From: an uncultured Pirellula sp.
GTDB lineage: Bacteria; Planctomycetota; Planctomycetia; Pirellulales; Pirellulaceae
Reading direction: 5' to 3'
NCBI GenBank assembly: GCA_903892355.1
Contig: CAITIE010000052.1
Location: forward strand, 248,001 to 312,000
Length of the DNA stretch: 64,000 bases
Shown one piece after another: positions 1 to 13,500 of this stretch. The translations under genes were made by a program, and so were the position numbers. Positions within the stretch are counted from its first letter, which is position 1, and each line of letters opens with the position of its first letter. The notes under the pieces were generated by a model, which was not told the origin of the DNA, did no database searches, and was given only the letters and a program-made list of their open reading frames with translations.

Positions 1-1207
1 CAGCGGCGATCCGGTTACGCCGCGAGGTATCGATCAACTTGGGATTCCGGCGTTCGTTGGGAGTCATCGAATCGACGATCCCGGTCAAACGGCTCATTTC
101 CTTTTCATTGTCAACATTCCCCATGATTTTCGAGAGTTCGCCCATGCCCGGCATGAGGGACAACATCTTTGTCATGAGCCCAGGTTTTCGGAGCTTTTGC
201 ATCATGTCTCGGAAGTCACCCAAGGTAAAAACCCCTTTGGACATCCGTTCTTCGATGGCTTTCCTCTCCCGCTCATCGATCATCCGGTGGGCTTCTCGAG
301 CCACTTCGACAATGTCACCCATCGAGAGGATACGACTCGCCATCCCTTCTGGGCGGAACGGTTCGAGGGCATCCATGTGCTCACCGGTACCGATAAATTT
401 GATCGGAACCGACGTAACTGCTTTGACACTGAGCAGAGCGCCGCCGCGGGCGTCTCCATCGAGTTTGGTCATTATGACGCCGTCGAGGCTCAGCGCGTCG
501 TTGAACGCCTTGGCACTGTTCACCGCATCCTGACCAGTCATCCCGTCCACGACCAGCAACACCTGATTGGGGTTGATTTGCCGATCGATTTGCTTGAGTT
601 GCTCCATCAATTCCGCGTCGATGGCGAGCCGCCCCGCGGTGTCCAAGATGACGACATCGGCATGAGCAGACTTGGCGGCTGCGATCCCTTCACGGCAAAC
701 CGAGACCGGGTCCGTGGCTCCTTCCTTGCTAAACACGCCAACACCGAGCTGCTTGCCTAAAACATGAAGCTGCTCAATAGCTGCAGGGCGTTGCAGGTCG
801 GCTGCGATCAGAAACGGCTTGAGCTTCTGCTCCTTAATTACAACGGCTAATTTTCCGCAGGTTGTGGTTTTCCCGGCACCTTGGAGGCCGCACATCATGA
901 TCGTGGTCATCTCCCCTCGTCGGAGAGCCAACGCGTTGTCGACCGGACCGAGGAGATTGACGAGTTCCTCGAAGACAATCTTGATGAACTCTTCGTGCGG
1001 GCGGAGGGAGAGAAGGACGCGTCGGCCTTCCGCAGCTTCGGAAACGTCCGCTACGAATTTGCGAACGACATCGATGTTGACGTCCGCCTCGACGAGGGAT
1101 CGCTCGACCATAGCGATCCCGTCCCGCATGTTGGCTTCGGTGAGCTTTCCCTTCCCTTGAAGGGACTTGAATGCAGAAAGTAGGCCGTCTTGAAGGGACT
1201 GAAACAT
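1..1207 (-). CDS. ffh: Signal recognition particle GTPase Ffh (3' end outside window)
   Basis: Cytoplasmic GTPase that binds SRP RNA and signal sequences of nascent membrane and secreted proteins and delivers ribosomes to FtsY. Translating the minus strand from the ATG at 1207-1205 gives MFQSLQDGLLSAFKSLQG, the helical N domain, followed by the G1 loop GLQGAGKTTT (about residues 107-116), the G3 motif DTAGR (about 185-190) and TKLDGDARGG (about 247-256). The Met-rich M domain starts near residue 300 and contains MMPGMGELSK. The frame stays open to base 1, so about 402 residues are visible and the C-terminus lies outside the window. A complete Ffh is usually 440-500 residues. All GTPase motifs are intact. 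It is divergent from the giant surface-protein gene with a 384 bp spacer. Identity is very secure. Confidence 0.97.
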   Translation of the reverse strand, partial: MFQSLQDGLLSAFKSLQGKGKLTEANMRDGIAMVERSLVEADVNIDVVRKFVADVSEAAEGRRVLLSLRPHEEFIKIVFEELVNLLGPVDNALALRRGEMTTIMMCGLQGAGKTTTCGKLAVVIKEQKLKPFLIAADLQRPAAIEQLHVLGKQLGVGVFSKEGATDPVSVCREGIAAAKSAHADVVILDTAGRLAIDAELMEQLKQIDRQINPNQVLLVVDGMTGQDAVNSAKAFNDALSLDGVIMTKLDGDARGGALLSVKAVTSVPIKFIGTGEHMDALEPFRPEGMASRILSMGDIVEVAREAHRMIDERERKAIEERMSKGVFTLGDFRDMMQKLRKPGLMTKMLSLMPGMGELSKIMGNVDNEKEMSRLTGIVDSMTPNERRNPKLIDTSRRNRIAA

Positions 1208-1591
1208 GGCTCAGGTCGAGAATTAAGGAAATTTTGGGCCGGTTACAACGCCGTGCTGGGACGCTACGGAGAATCTATCGTCGCCGAGGCGATGGGAGAA
1301 GTGTTTTTCCAACGATTCATTGGTCATTATCCCCTCAAGGGCTTCTTCGGGGAACTTTTAACGGCCGAACTCCCTCCAATGCCTCGCGTTGCATTGTATC
1401 GCCAATTCCGGATTTGTCGGCCTGCGGAACCGCAGATTGAGCGCGGAGAACCCTCTGAGCCCAACCAAGTCGCGAGATCCGGCTAGGCATTCGTTGCAAA
1501 GCGTTCGGGTCGAATTAGACTCGAAATTGCGTCTCTCCATTTGGGCGCAGCCCTTTTTTGCCCCTGATTTGGCTCTTTAAGAGGTTCCTCG
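1208..1591. other. Divergent intergenic region between ffh and the giant gene
   Basis: This 384 bp spacer holds no convincing gene. The short open frames across it (for example 1190-1486 plus) overlap the ffh start, have no recognisable fold and lack good ribosome binding sites. It should carry the promoters of both flanking genes. On the minus strand a weak sigma-70-like pair is visible for ffh. On the plus strand the giant gene has a GAGG at 1581-1584, seven bases before its ATG at 1592. Confidence 0.6.
1393..1420 (-). promoter_or_regulatory. Candidate sigma-70-type promoter for ffh
   Basis: On the minus strand CCGACA (1420-1415) and TACAAT (1398-1393) are separated by 16 bp, about 190 bp upstream of the ffh ATG. 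The -10 hexamer matches consensus at five of six bases and the -35 at four. This is hand-spotted and the long leader makes it uncertain. Confidence 0.3.
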
Positions 1592-4500
1592 ATGACCACC
1601 TTTGGTTTTGGAAGTGGGTCTTCCGCCAACAATCGAACTCGTAAGGATCGTGAAAAGATCCGCAAGAAGCAACTTGTTCGTCGTTCGATGTTGGAATCGC
1701 TCGAAACCCGTAATTTGATGACCACTGGTCCTCTATTGGCCGGTGTTCAGCCAAACGAGGGCTCGGTTATCGCATTAGGGGCGACCAATACGCCAACGGT
1801 GCTGAATGTCAGCCCGAGGGAGTTGTTGCTGCGCTTCGATGACTCTTCGTCCATCGACGCAAACAGCTTGACCGGGATCCAGATCAAACGAGCGGGTGCC
1901 GACGGCGTCCTCAGCGCTGCCTACCTGACCACCGATCTCGGTACGAACGGTTTGGCCGTAGTTGATTTCAGCGCATCGCTCCCTGGGCAACAAGGAAATG
2001 GGACTGAGCTTCGTTTCACTCAGTCATCGCGAACCACCGGCGTGAATGGCAAGCCAGCAAGCTACCCGATCTTGAGCGTCCAAGGGCAACGCATCACGAT
2101 CGATGTCAACATCGCTGCAGGTTTCAAAACTACCGCTGCAGATCTTGTGAAAGCGATGAAGGAAGATGCTGCGGTCAACTCGTTGATCGTGACCTCGTTC
2201 CTCCGCGGCACGGACTCGACGGTCATCGCTGATACGGTTCCTGTCAATCAGATTTTGACCCTCCAAGGTGCCGGCGCGGCTCGCACCTCCACCAACTTCA
2301 ACTCGGGTTCTACCAACCTTCAAGTCGAATTCATCGCGGTCGGAACTGCGCAGAGCGCCACCGGAACCCGTATCGAGTTCACCTCCCGCAGCTTTGATTC
2401 CCCAGCACCGCCAAACGTTATCGTCAGTGGCCAAACAATCCGTGTGGAACTGAACAGCAACCCACGCGCGCAGACGACCGTGCAAGAAGTCCTCGATGCC
2501 GTCAATGGTTCGGCCGAGGCGAGCAAACTCGTTTTGGCACGGCTGGTTAGCGGCTCCGGTTTAACCCGCATCGGTGGCAATTCCACCAGCTATTCCCCAC
2601 TCATCTTGACCGGTGGCGACGACCAGTTCGTGACCCCTGCATATATCGGTCTTGGGGATTCCGGCCGCGACATCATCATCCGTTTTGCAGAAGCATTGCC
2701 CGACGACAGCTACCTGATCGACATTCTCGGAACAGGCCCATTCGCGCTTCGAAATGTCGACGGTTTTGCATTCAATGGCGGTGTCTCCCGAAGCGTACGC
2801 TTCGATTTGGATTTGGGACCGACCATCCAAGCGGTCGTGCCGCAGCCCGTGGTTACCAACAACGGTGTCAAAACTCAACTGCGGAATGTGATCTACGTTT
2901 ATTTCAACGGAGATACACTCAACAGCGCCGAGGCGGTCAAACCGATTTATTATCAGTTGGTTCAAACAGCGGACACCCTCAACGGTGGCGACGACATCGC
3001 TGTTCTACCGGTAAGTGTGAATTACGATGCGGCCCTCAATCGAGTCGCGTTGTCGTTCGATCGCAACCTGGACGCCTTGGTCAACCCTGCCAATCCAAAC
3101 GCAGGGCCACTTCCTTTGGCGGCGCTCCGTTTGCGAATCGGCAATGATGCGTCGGTCAATAACACTTCGGTGACTGCGATCACTCCATCGGCCGAGCCTG
3201 GAACCCGTTTTGATACCGCCACTGACCTCGGTGGAGCATGGCTCGCCGGCTCTGGCTCCAAAGCAGCCATCGTCGATTCCGAGATTAAAAACACCAGCGC
3301 CTACAAGTTGGACTTCCCAGGCGCTAACAGCGAGCAAGGCAACCGAGACAATCGCTACCAGCATCACGTAACGCGTGTCGATCAAGACGGCATCGAAGTC
3401 GTCAGCTACAACTTTGCATCGCAACTCGGAAATGCAAACCAAAGCGTTCAGCTCAATGCGATTACAGAAATCCAGAAAGGGATGGTTCGCCAAGTCGTAT
3501 CGCTTTACGAAAAGTACCTCGGGGTGCGTTTCATCGAGAGCGACAATCAAGGCTTTACGATCGCCGTTGGTGACATGCAAGCGATCGACCCAGCGCTGTC
3601 GTTGACTCCGATTGAAGCCAACCGCCCCGGTGGCTTGACCTACGCTGCGGGCCCTCTTTTGTCGAACGCTTCTCAATCAGCGGTCATCATCGACAGCCAA
3701 GATTTCAACACGGCCGACGATAACATTTTCGGCACCGAACTTTTCCGCTCCTTCATGCGAGGCATCGGTGTCTTGCTCGGATTGGGCAACGCGGATGAAC
3801 TGCCGCAGTCGACGATTCAGAACAACAGCCCGATCACCGATCCAAACGTAGAAAATGTCTTCCCAGGAAATGCGGACATCATCCACGGGCAGTACGTTTT
3901 CCGCCCCGAAAGCAGCGACATCGATTTGTATCGATTCATGGTTCCGGAAAAGGGTGGAAAATTATCGCTTCAGATCATCGCTGAACGCCAAGCGAACTCG
4001 AGCCTTCTCGATGGGGCGCTCCGTTTGTACCGCAATGAAGGTACAACCGCGGCTCCGAAATGGACTGAATTGGCCGCCAACGACGATTACTTCAGCAAAG
4101 ATGCTCGTATCAATCTCGACTTTGTCAGCGCTGGCGAATACGTCGTCGGTGTGAGCGCAAAGGGGAACACGTCGTACGACCCATCGATCGACAATTCGGG
4201 ATTGGGGGGGCGATCAGAAGGCAAGTACCAACTGCGGATCGATTTCGTTCCACCTGCCGCCTCGACCTTGACCGACAACGATGGCCAGCCAACCGCAATC
4301 GATGGCGATGGGGATGGCCGTGCCGGTGGATTATTTAACTATTGGTTCGTTCCAACCCGTCCCGATCGCACCGCCACTAGCCTCACCGATACCAGTTCGT
4401 ACACCATTTGGGTTGACAAAACCGCTGCTGCTAACGGCAACGGCACACTGGCTTCGCCATACAACACGATCAACCGCGCGTTGACCGAAGCGGGCAATAT

Positions 4501-7500
4501 CGCTGCTGCGGATACGACTGGAAAACGCGTGGTGGCCGTGAGGATTCTCGGCAACACCCAAAGCCGCGCCTACGAGATCGGCTTCAATAGGCTGGGCCAA
4601 TCCCTCGCGGATGGCACCACCTTTGATGTTCCAAAGAATGTTAACGTAATGATCGATGCTGGCGCCATCATCAAGATGGGCCGCGCTCGCGTCAGCGTAG
4701 GCAGCTCGACCGTCAGCGTCAATCGCAGCGGTGGGTCGCTGCAGATGCTCGGAATACCAGACGCCAAAGTGATCGTTACCTCGATCAACGACACAACCGG
4801 TATCGGCAGCAACCCTGACAAGACACCTCCGGCGGCTGCGCCTGGGGACTGGGGTGGAATCGACTTCCGAAATCGCATCGATGGAAGCGATGCCACGCGC
4901 ACTGATAAGGAACGCAATGGTCTCTTCTTAAACTCAGTGATCCATTCGGATATTCGCTTCGGTGGAGGTCAAGTCCTCGTCGATGGTGTGTCGCAAGTAA
5001 TCACTCCGATCAACATCGTGGATGCTCGTCCAACCGTTGCGAACAGCTTGGTCACACGCAGTGCCGATGCTGCATTGAGCGCGACTCCGGGCAGTTTCCG
5101 AGAAGACGACTTCCGCGATCCACGATCGCAGTCGGCAGGCCTTTTCATTCCAGACTATGATCGTGTTGGACCAGACATCCACGGCAATCGCGTGGTCAAC
5201 AATACTATCAATGGTTTGTTCGTGAAGACCAAGACAGGCGCTGGTCAAACGCTGGAAACAATCACTGCCGCAACCCGATTCAATGACGTCGACATCACCC
5301 ACGTTCTCGGCGAAAATTTGGTTATTGCCGGAACCGCAGGTGGCGGGATTCTCGATGTTGCATCCCCACCGACCACAGTAGTTCAAGTCACCAGATCGGG
5401 ATCCGGCGCGCTGCCCGCGGGTACCTACAACTACCGACTTGTTTACGTTGACACCAATGGCAACGAAAGCTTGGCGTCCATTCCGACGGATTCGGTCACG
5501 GTGGCTGCGTCCAGTTCGATCCAATTGGCGAGCTTGCCACCGGTCGGGGGTTCACTCCCCTACGTCGGCCGTCGAATTTACCGAAGTGACGCGACTGGAG
5601 GTGGAACGTACCGCTTTGTAGCCCAACTCAATGCTATCTCAACGACCTTTGTCGACGACGGATCCACGAGCGGTGCACCTTTGGCTGAACTGACAGCAAA
5701 GATCCGTTCGCGCCTCGATGGCAGCTTGGTCATGGATCCAGGTTTGATCGTGAAAAACCGCGGATCGCTGATCGAAGTTCGGGATGGTGGTCAACTGCTC
5801 GCTGAAGGCACCGATGGTTTGCCAGTGATCATGACGAGCATCAACGATGCCAAGTATGGTTTCGGCGGAACTTTTGACACCTCTGGAAGTCAAGGCTCCA
5901 CACAACCGCAAGCTGGCGATTGGGGTGGAATCTATGTAGGCCCAGGTAGCGCCGCGTCCTTGGACTACAACCGACTAGGATACGCTGGGGGAACCACGCG
6001 TATCGAAGGTGGTTTTGCATCGTTCAACGCTATCGAATCCCAGCAAGGGAATTTGCGGGTTGCTAATTCTCGCATCGAAAACAACGCGGCGGGTACAGAA
6101 GCAAACGCAGCGAACTCGACCAGAGTCGGCCGAGGAACCAATGCCGAGGCAGCAATCTTCGTCCGCGGATCACAGCCGATCATCGTTAATAATCGCATCA
6201 ACGACAACGGCGGCCCGGCGATCAATATCGACGTCAACTCGCTCGACAATCAATTCATCGATGATCCAGGCCGCTCCACAGGCACCATCGGACGAACCGG
6301 TGAATACCTCGAAAACCAAGGTGCCTTGATCCGCGGCAATCGACTGTCCCGCAATGACATCAATGGAATGCTGATCCGAGGACAAACGTTGACGACCCAA
6401 AGCGTTTGGGACGACACCGACATGGTCCATGTCGTTCAATCTACGATCACCTCTGACAATGTGCACACCTACGGCGGTTTGCAACTTAAGAGCTCCGCTA
6501 ACCAAAGCCTGGTTGTGAAGTTTGGCGGCAACTCGTCCGCGAGTGGGCTCAACGCAACAGGCACACCACTCGACATCGCGAATCGCATCGGTGGTAGTAT
6601 CCAAGTCATCGGCCAGCCAGGTTACCCAGTGGTGCTGACATCCATCGGGGATGACACCGTTGGAGCCGGATTCGGCATCGATGGATTGGCGAACTTCGAC
6701 ACCGACAACAACGGCAATGATGAAAGCTCCAGTACCGGCGATATCGTTTTGCCATTCGGCCCAGAAGTGGACCGGGGAACGTTGATCGACAACGATGTCG
6801 ACGTCAATCGGCCTGGCTATTTCGCATTCCGGCCTCAGGCCGGAGGTAGCGGTTCCTTTGCTTCCGGTGGTGGAATCACCGCGCAAGGCACATCGCAACT
6901 ATTCATCGATGAAAACGTGATCTTCGCGTACACGAACTACATTGATGTCGGTGGCGACGGTAGAGCCTTTACGTTGGGTAGCACAACCATCACCCAACAA
7001 CCGACGTTGGTCTCGCCCGACTTAGTTGTGAGCGAAGGTAACTTCGTTGGAAATGGTAACGCCACGGTGCGATGGCGTATCGAAACCCGTTTTGATAACG
7101 GTATCGCGAAGCTATACAACAAACTCTTCCTCGACAGCGACCAACCCCTTGGAAACATTCAGTTCATCAACTATCTCGATGAAGACATCCAAGGTGCTAG
7201 CGACGACTTCCTGTACATCACGGGGACACCTGGCCAGCCCGACTTCCGAGCGTACACCGTTGACAGCCAAGAGCGATTTGGCTTCTCCCACGGTGGTATC
7301 TACTCCCAAGGCGTCGACTTGGTGAACGCGAGCTACTTGGGATTCGCTGCTGATCAATACCGAGATCTCGCAAATGCGATCGAAGGCGCGGGTACGACCT
7401 ATCTGCCAGCCGGCAACATCGACTTGACCGATCTGCCTCGGATCAATGATCCGATCCTCGGTCAGGTTTATGGTTTGGGTGATGTGACCACAGCGTTGGC

Positions 7501-10500
7501 ATGGCAAGTCGACGGCACCGCCAACAACAGCCAAATCACCAGCTTCCTCGAATTGATCCCACAAGCGGTTCAAAAGGATGCAGTTGCTGGTGCATGGAAC
7601 GGTCTTTCGATGCAAACCTACTCGAACGATCGAAATGTTGGCGTAGCCAGCGAACGCGAATCAGCACGTGCCAGCGCCCCGGCAGCCAACGATTTGCCGT
7701 CGAACTCTCAGTACCTCGGGCAACTTGCTCGCACCCCGACCAGCGGTGACGAAAACACCCGTTTGGGATTTGAAGTCCAAGGCGTCATCAACAAACCTTC
7801 CGACAACGACGTGTACAGCTTCAATGCGTACGGCAGTACCGAGGTTTGGTTGGACATCGACCGGACATCATCCGATTTGGATACGGTGGTAGAACTGATT
7901 TCGGCGAACGGTGAAATCCTCGCTCTTTCGGATAATTCCTACCTCGAGGAAACACAACCAACCACGAATCCGATCTACTCGACACTTCCGGGCAACAGTG
8001 CCAATCCGCTCCGCAAGAGCGCATTGTCTCAATACCCGCAATCCTCCCGTGGTGAAGCCCGCGATGACTACAGCACCAACATCAAGGATGCTGGGATGCG
8101 AGTCACTTTGCCAGGCCAATCTTCGGAAGCCTCTCTCTATCACATCCGTGTACGAAGCAGCAACCAGTTCCAAGGCCAACCTGCAAATGTACCAGCCCTT
8201 TCCGACCCCGCGTCGGTAACTCAAGGTCGATCCAAGGGTGCGTATCAGTTGCAAGTCCGACTCGGCGAACAACAGGAGTTCCCGGGCACATCGATCACCT
8301 TTGCCGACATTCGGTATGCAGTGAACGGAATTTCGCTCAACGGTGTTCCGCGTCATTCACCACTCGTCGGTGAAACCGGCGAGCGCAGTGGCGACCCGAC
8401 TAGCCCAACGAGCATTACCGACGGCCCGAACAACACCTTCGCAGGGGCCCAGGAGTTAGGAAACCTTCTCCAAACCGATCGAAAGACCATCTCGATCGCA
8501 GGTTCTCTGGCGAGCGCCAGCGACATCGACTGGTACACGTTCTCGATCAGCTACTCATCGCTGGTCACCCCGCTAGCACAGTACTTGTCGACCGTTTTCG
8601 ACCTCGACTACGCGGACGGCATCGGGCGAGCTGACACGGCGATGTACCTGTTCCGGCCAAATGCAACCAACACCGATGCGACCTTGGTTCAGGCAGGCCA
8701 AAACAGCAACATCCTTGATGACCGCGCTACGTCCCTTCCGGGGGCAGACAATACCGATCTGGGACGCGGTTCGACCGGAACTCTCGATCCTTTCATCGGA
8801 AATGTTGAACTCCCAGCAGGTAGGTACTACCTAGCGGTTACCAACCGCACCCAAGTCCCAGCGGTATTGGCCAATCGCTTGAGCACCTCCTCGACCAACT
8901 CGGCCTCGACGCCAAACCTGCGTCTAAGCCCCGTCAGCAGCAATCGTCTGATTGTTGAAGACCGTGTTGGGGACCAACTCTCTTCTGCAGTAGCACCGAT
9001 CACTCCTTCGTTCATGCCTGCTGGAAGCTCGCGCGTCGAGTACGCTCTGAGCGACGTACCGATGTACTTGCTCGGTTACGGCGGATTGGGAGCCACCGAT
9101 TACTTCATTGCGAACTCGTTCACAGGTGAAGCTGCAAATTACGTTGGTCGCGCGAACGTGGACATGCGCAGCATGATCATTCGTCCAAACGGAGATCTAC
9201 GCGGCTTCCGTGGCTTGGAAACAGGTACCGGTGATGCTGCGAACCAATACGTTGTGGTCAACACTGGAGACGCAACACCAACGACAACTGGTTCTTCAGG
9301 AATCGTGACGCGTTACATCGACCCTGCAAACGGCGACTTGGCACTCGCAGACATCGGAGTCAATATCCAAGCCGTTACCACGATGGATCTTGCCAATCGT
9401 GAAACCGGGTTCTTGGTCGCGGCACGGCCTGCATCGCCGAGAAATAATGGAGTGCGATCACTTCAAAACATCCTTTACGCGTTCGACGCCAGCACAGGAC
9501 AGGTCACCAGCGCCCCTGGTATTGATAACCAATTCAATATTCCAGTTGCCAACGGCCCTGACATTATCCTCGGTGCAGGCACCACGAAAACCGAACGTGG
9601 CTTCATTAACACCGATCCTTCGAGCGGCGCTGCGTCGACGTCTTTTGGTGTCACCGAAGCGACAGAAATCCGATCGAGTGCAACCTCGTCGCTCATCAAC
9701 GACGGCGATACGATCACGCTGCGACTGCAAGCCAACATCACTGCGGTTTTGGAGTTCAATTCTGGTCCCGAATTGCTCCTCAACCTAGATCCAGTCAAGG
9801 CTCCATTGCGGGTACTAGCAGAAGGTGATCAGTTCATTGTCGACGGTGTTACTTACCAAATCACTTTGGGAACAACTCCGGTCTCGACGCCGAATGTGCG
9901 AACGGTCTTCTACAAAACGTCCATGACCAATGCGGAATTTGCGTCGGCCGTCTCGCAAGCTGTTCCGTCGTCCATCGAGATCGGCTTCGATGGAAACCGA
10001 ATGAATTTCAAGGGTGCCATTACCGCAGACTTCAAGGACTTGCTCAAAGCTCGACCGCAGCAATCCGGCCGAGTTGCGACCGATGTCGGGTCCAACGGAA
10101 ATGTCGGAAGCGGTCGCGTTGCGATCAACTTCCTCGCCCAAGATACCGCGGCAACGATCGCAGCTCGCGTTGTCCAAGCAATCAACAGCTCCGGATTCCT
10201 CGGTCTGTCTGCGGTTCAATCCGCTACTAACCCGAACGAAGTGCAGGTTTTGGGGGCAACAGTTGTCGCTGCCACAGGTAGCACAGACGTGATTGGCATT
10301 GCTCCTGGAGGCTTGGTAACAGGTATCGCAGGTGTCAACAATGCGTTGTTTGCGGTCAGCGATGCTGGTGGTTTGTACCGTGTTGGCTTCGGCTCGCTCA
10401 ACAGCAACTCGCCTGGCAATATCGCAACCTATGTCACTTCGTCGTATCGATTGCAAGGTATCCAGTTCACTGGATTGACCTCTGGCCCAGAAAACCTGGC

Positions 10501-13500
10501 AGGCGGTCAGTACGCCGATTTGCTTTTCGCAACCGCAGCAGACGGAAATATTTACGCCTTCAACACCAGCGGAGTTCCCCAAAACGTTTTCGCCAACGGC
10601 GAATGGTTTGTTTCAACAGGGATCGGAACGCTACAAGGCTTGTCGTTCTCCAACCTGGACTTCAACCTTTGGCACACCTCGGAGCGACGCGACCAAGACA
10701 CCGGTCATGGCATTCCTGCAAATCCAGATGGAACCGCAAGCTCCATCGGTGGTACGAGCTGGTACTTCGGGTACGAGAGCACAGCTCACCCGAACGCAGG
10801 ATTCAACAACGCGACCGATCCCCTATCGAGCGCCAGGGCCGATGGACAGCCCATCCAAGGAACTTACAACTTTGCCGGGGGCGCTGTCGGTGTCCTCGAA
10901 AGTCAGACTTTCTCCTTGGCCGGTATGGTCGCCTCAGACCTTCCGACGATGTACTTCAGTTACTTCTTGAGCACTCAAGAAGCCTCATCTGCTGACCCTG
11001 AAGAAGTCATGCGAGATTCAATGCGGGTATACGGGGCAGGCGATAACGGCCAGTGGATCTTGCTGGCTACCAACAATGATGCGTCCGATAGCAAGGGCGA
11101 TCCCGTCGAGTCTGCTCCAGAGCGACTCATCGACAACGATTTGCCAGCCGTTTCCGCCCCACAAGTCGCATGGCGTCAAGCTCGCGTTGACCTCGGTGCC
11201 TTGGCCGGTAGCAAGAACGTCAAACTTCGGTTTGAGTTCAGCACCGCAGGTGGACTCGGGTTCGACAGCCGCGGTGGTCGTGGTGTTGAATTACGGGCTC
11301 GTGTCGGAAGCGACCTACGCGATGGACAAACGCTCGTCGTTGGAGGCCGCACCTTTGAAATCGAGATGGGGCCAACTCTGGTCTTCCCCGGCGGAGCCTC
11401 GCTTAAGAACGGCGATAGTTTCACCGTCCAAGGAACGTCCTTCGTATTCTGGGATGGAACAGGCATATCGCCAACAGGAACCGTGATTCGGTTTACTTCA
11501 TCCGACTCGGCTTCAACGGTGGCACAAAATTCGCTCGCAGCGATCAATTCGGCAACGTACATCAAGCCGACACAGTCCCTTTCGATATCTGATCCGGCCA
11601 ATGGCTCCGATATTCTGAGCCGCGCCGTGGCTCTGGGGATTAATGGCCAAGCTGTCGTTGTTAAGGCTTCTGGTGCGATTGGTGACAATCCCAATATCGT
11701 AGCTCCAAACCTTCCAGATAAAGACATCGACCTGATGTCGATGGAGCTCGATGCGGGCGCAACGGTGATGATTTCAGCCAAGGTATCGACCCTCAATTCG
11801 CCGCTCGATCCTTATCTCCGTCTCTTCGACGCAAACGGCACGCAAATCGTCGCTAACAACGATTCTAATGGAACCCGTGATGCGGAGATCACTTACACCG
11901 TTTCCAAGGCTGGGCGGTATTACATCGGAGTGAGTGGTTCGACCAACACTCGGTATAACCCATCCGTGGAGGATAGCGGAACCAATGGTGGATCGACCGG
12001 CTTGTATGAACTAACCGTCGATGTAACACCGCGGTTTAACACTTCGGTCCTTGTGAACCGAGTTCAAGTCGACGGCGCGAAAAACGTCACTGTGCCTGCA
12101 GGCTCTCCGATCAACCTCATTGGAGCCACCGGACTGTCCGACTCGACCAACCTACCGGTCTACATCCTTCAAGGCATGACGGAATCGGAAGTAGCATTGG
12201 CATTAAAAACTACTTTCGAAAGCTACCTCACCGCCGGACTGGACACCTTCGAGACGTACACACTTCGCGACAACGCCATCGACATGACGGGAACCCAGGT
12301 GACCAATCCTGGACCATTCACCGTGACCAATATGCGACCCGGAGACGAAAACTCGGAGTACTCGCTGCTCAACAGGCCAGCGTACCGCGCTCAAGCCAAC
12401 GTGTTCGAGGGGGTTTACCTCGATGACTTTGTAATCGGAACCGCCGAACGCGGTGAAACTGTCTCCGAAGCTCCCGCTGGAACGGCCTTCGTAACTGTCC
12501 CATCAAAGGGAAGCGGCATCTTGGTTGGAACCTACCAACTCGAGATTCGCAGTGGATCCGATTACGGGATTCCACAGACAAACGCGTCTGTAACTGCAGG
12601 AACCAACGCGGGGATCATCTACGACCGAGCGTTCGAGCCAAATCAACAATTGGCTGGTGCCTTGAATATCCAGTTCAATGATGCCTCGCAAATCTCGGAC
12701 GGTCAAAAGATTGTCTTGAACGATGGCGTGACAACAATGACGCTTGAGTTCGAAGACATCACATTGCCCTCGAACTCGCCGAACCGAGGTGTTCAATCTG
12801 GAAACTTGGCAATTCCGTACAACCCGATGATCAATGAATCCTCGTTCGTGATCGCATCACGCGTCAGGGACTTGATCAACTCACCATCGGTTCAGAATGT
12901 GCTACGTATAGGTGCTGTTTCGACCGACGGAAGTTTGTCCGGTCAGAACACCCGCGAGATCACCTTGCTCGGAACCATCACTGCAACGATCCCGAACTCA
13001 GTCGGATTCATCGCAAATCGCTCGCCAGTAATTCGATTCGCCGGGTCTTCGCAAATCGTTGATGGCCAAACCTTGGTTATCAATGATGGAAACCGAACGC
13101 TCGCATTGGAGTTCGACGACGTGAGGTCACCCGGTGTGACTCTCGGAAATGTCGCTGTTCCTTTCGATCCGACGGCGAACGAGTCGGGAGCTGTCATCGC
13201 CGCTCGCGTGTTGCAAATCATCAACTCGTCAGCCGTGCAGTCAGTATTGCAAGTGACCGGCTATCCTGTGTCTGGATTGGGTGGTCAGAACTCCGATACA
13301 ATCACCATCGGTGGTGCAGTCGCAGCAACCTTGCCTACTTCGATCGGCGTAACGCTTGCCAACAATTTGTTCGGCGATCGCAACACGGCTCGCGATCAAG
13401 GCCAAGTGATTATCGAGAATTCGAGGATTTCGAACTCTTCCGGATTTGGCATCTCGATTTCGGCCGATGCGAGGGACCCTGTTTCCGGCTCGCCGAACCC

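Noticed and set aside
1190-1486. 98-codon plus-strand frame overlapping the ffh start
   Set aside because: It overlaps the ffh N-terminus antisense, and the residues show no family or ribosome site.
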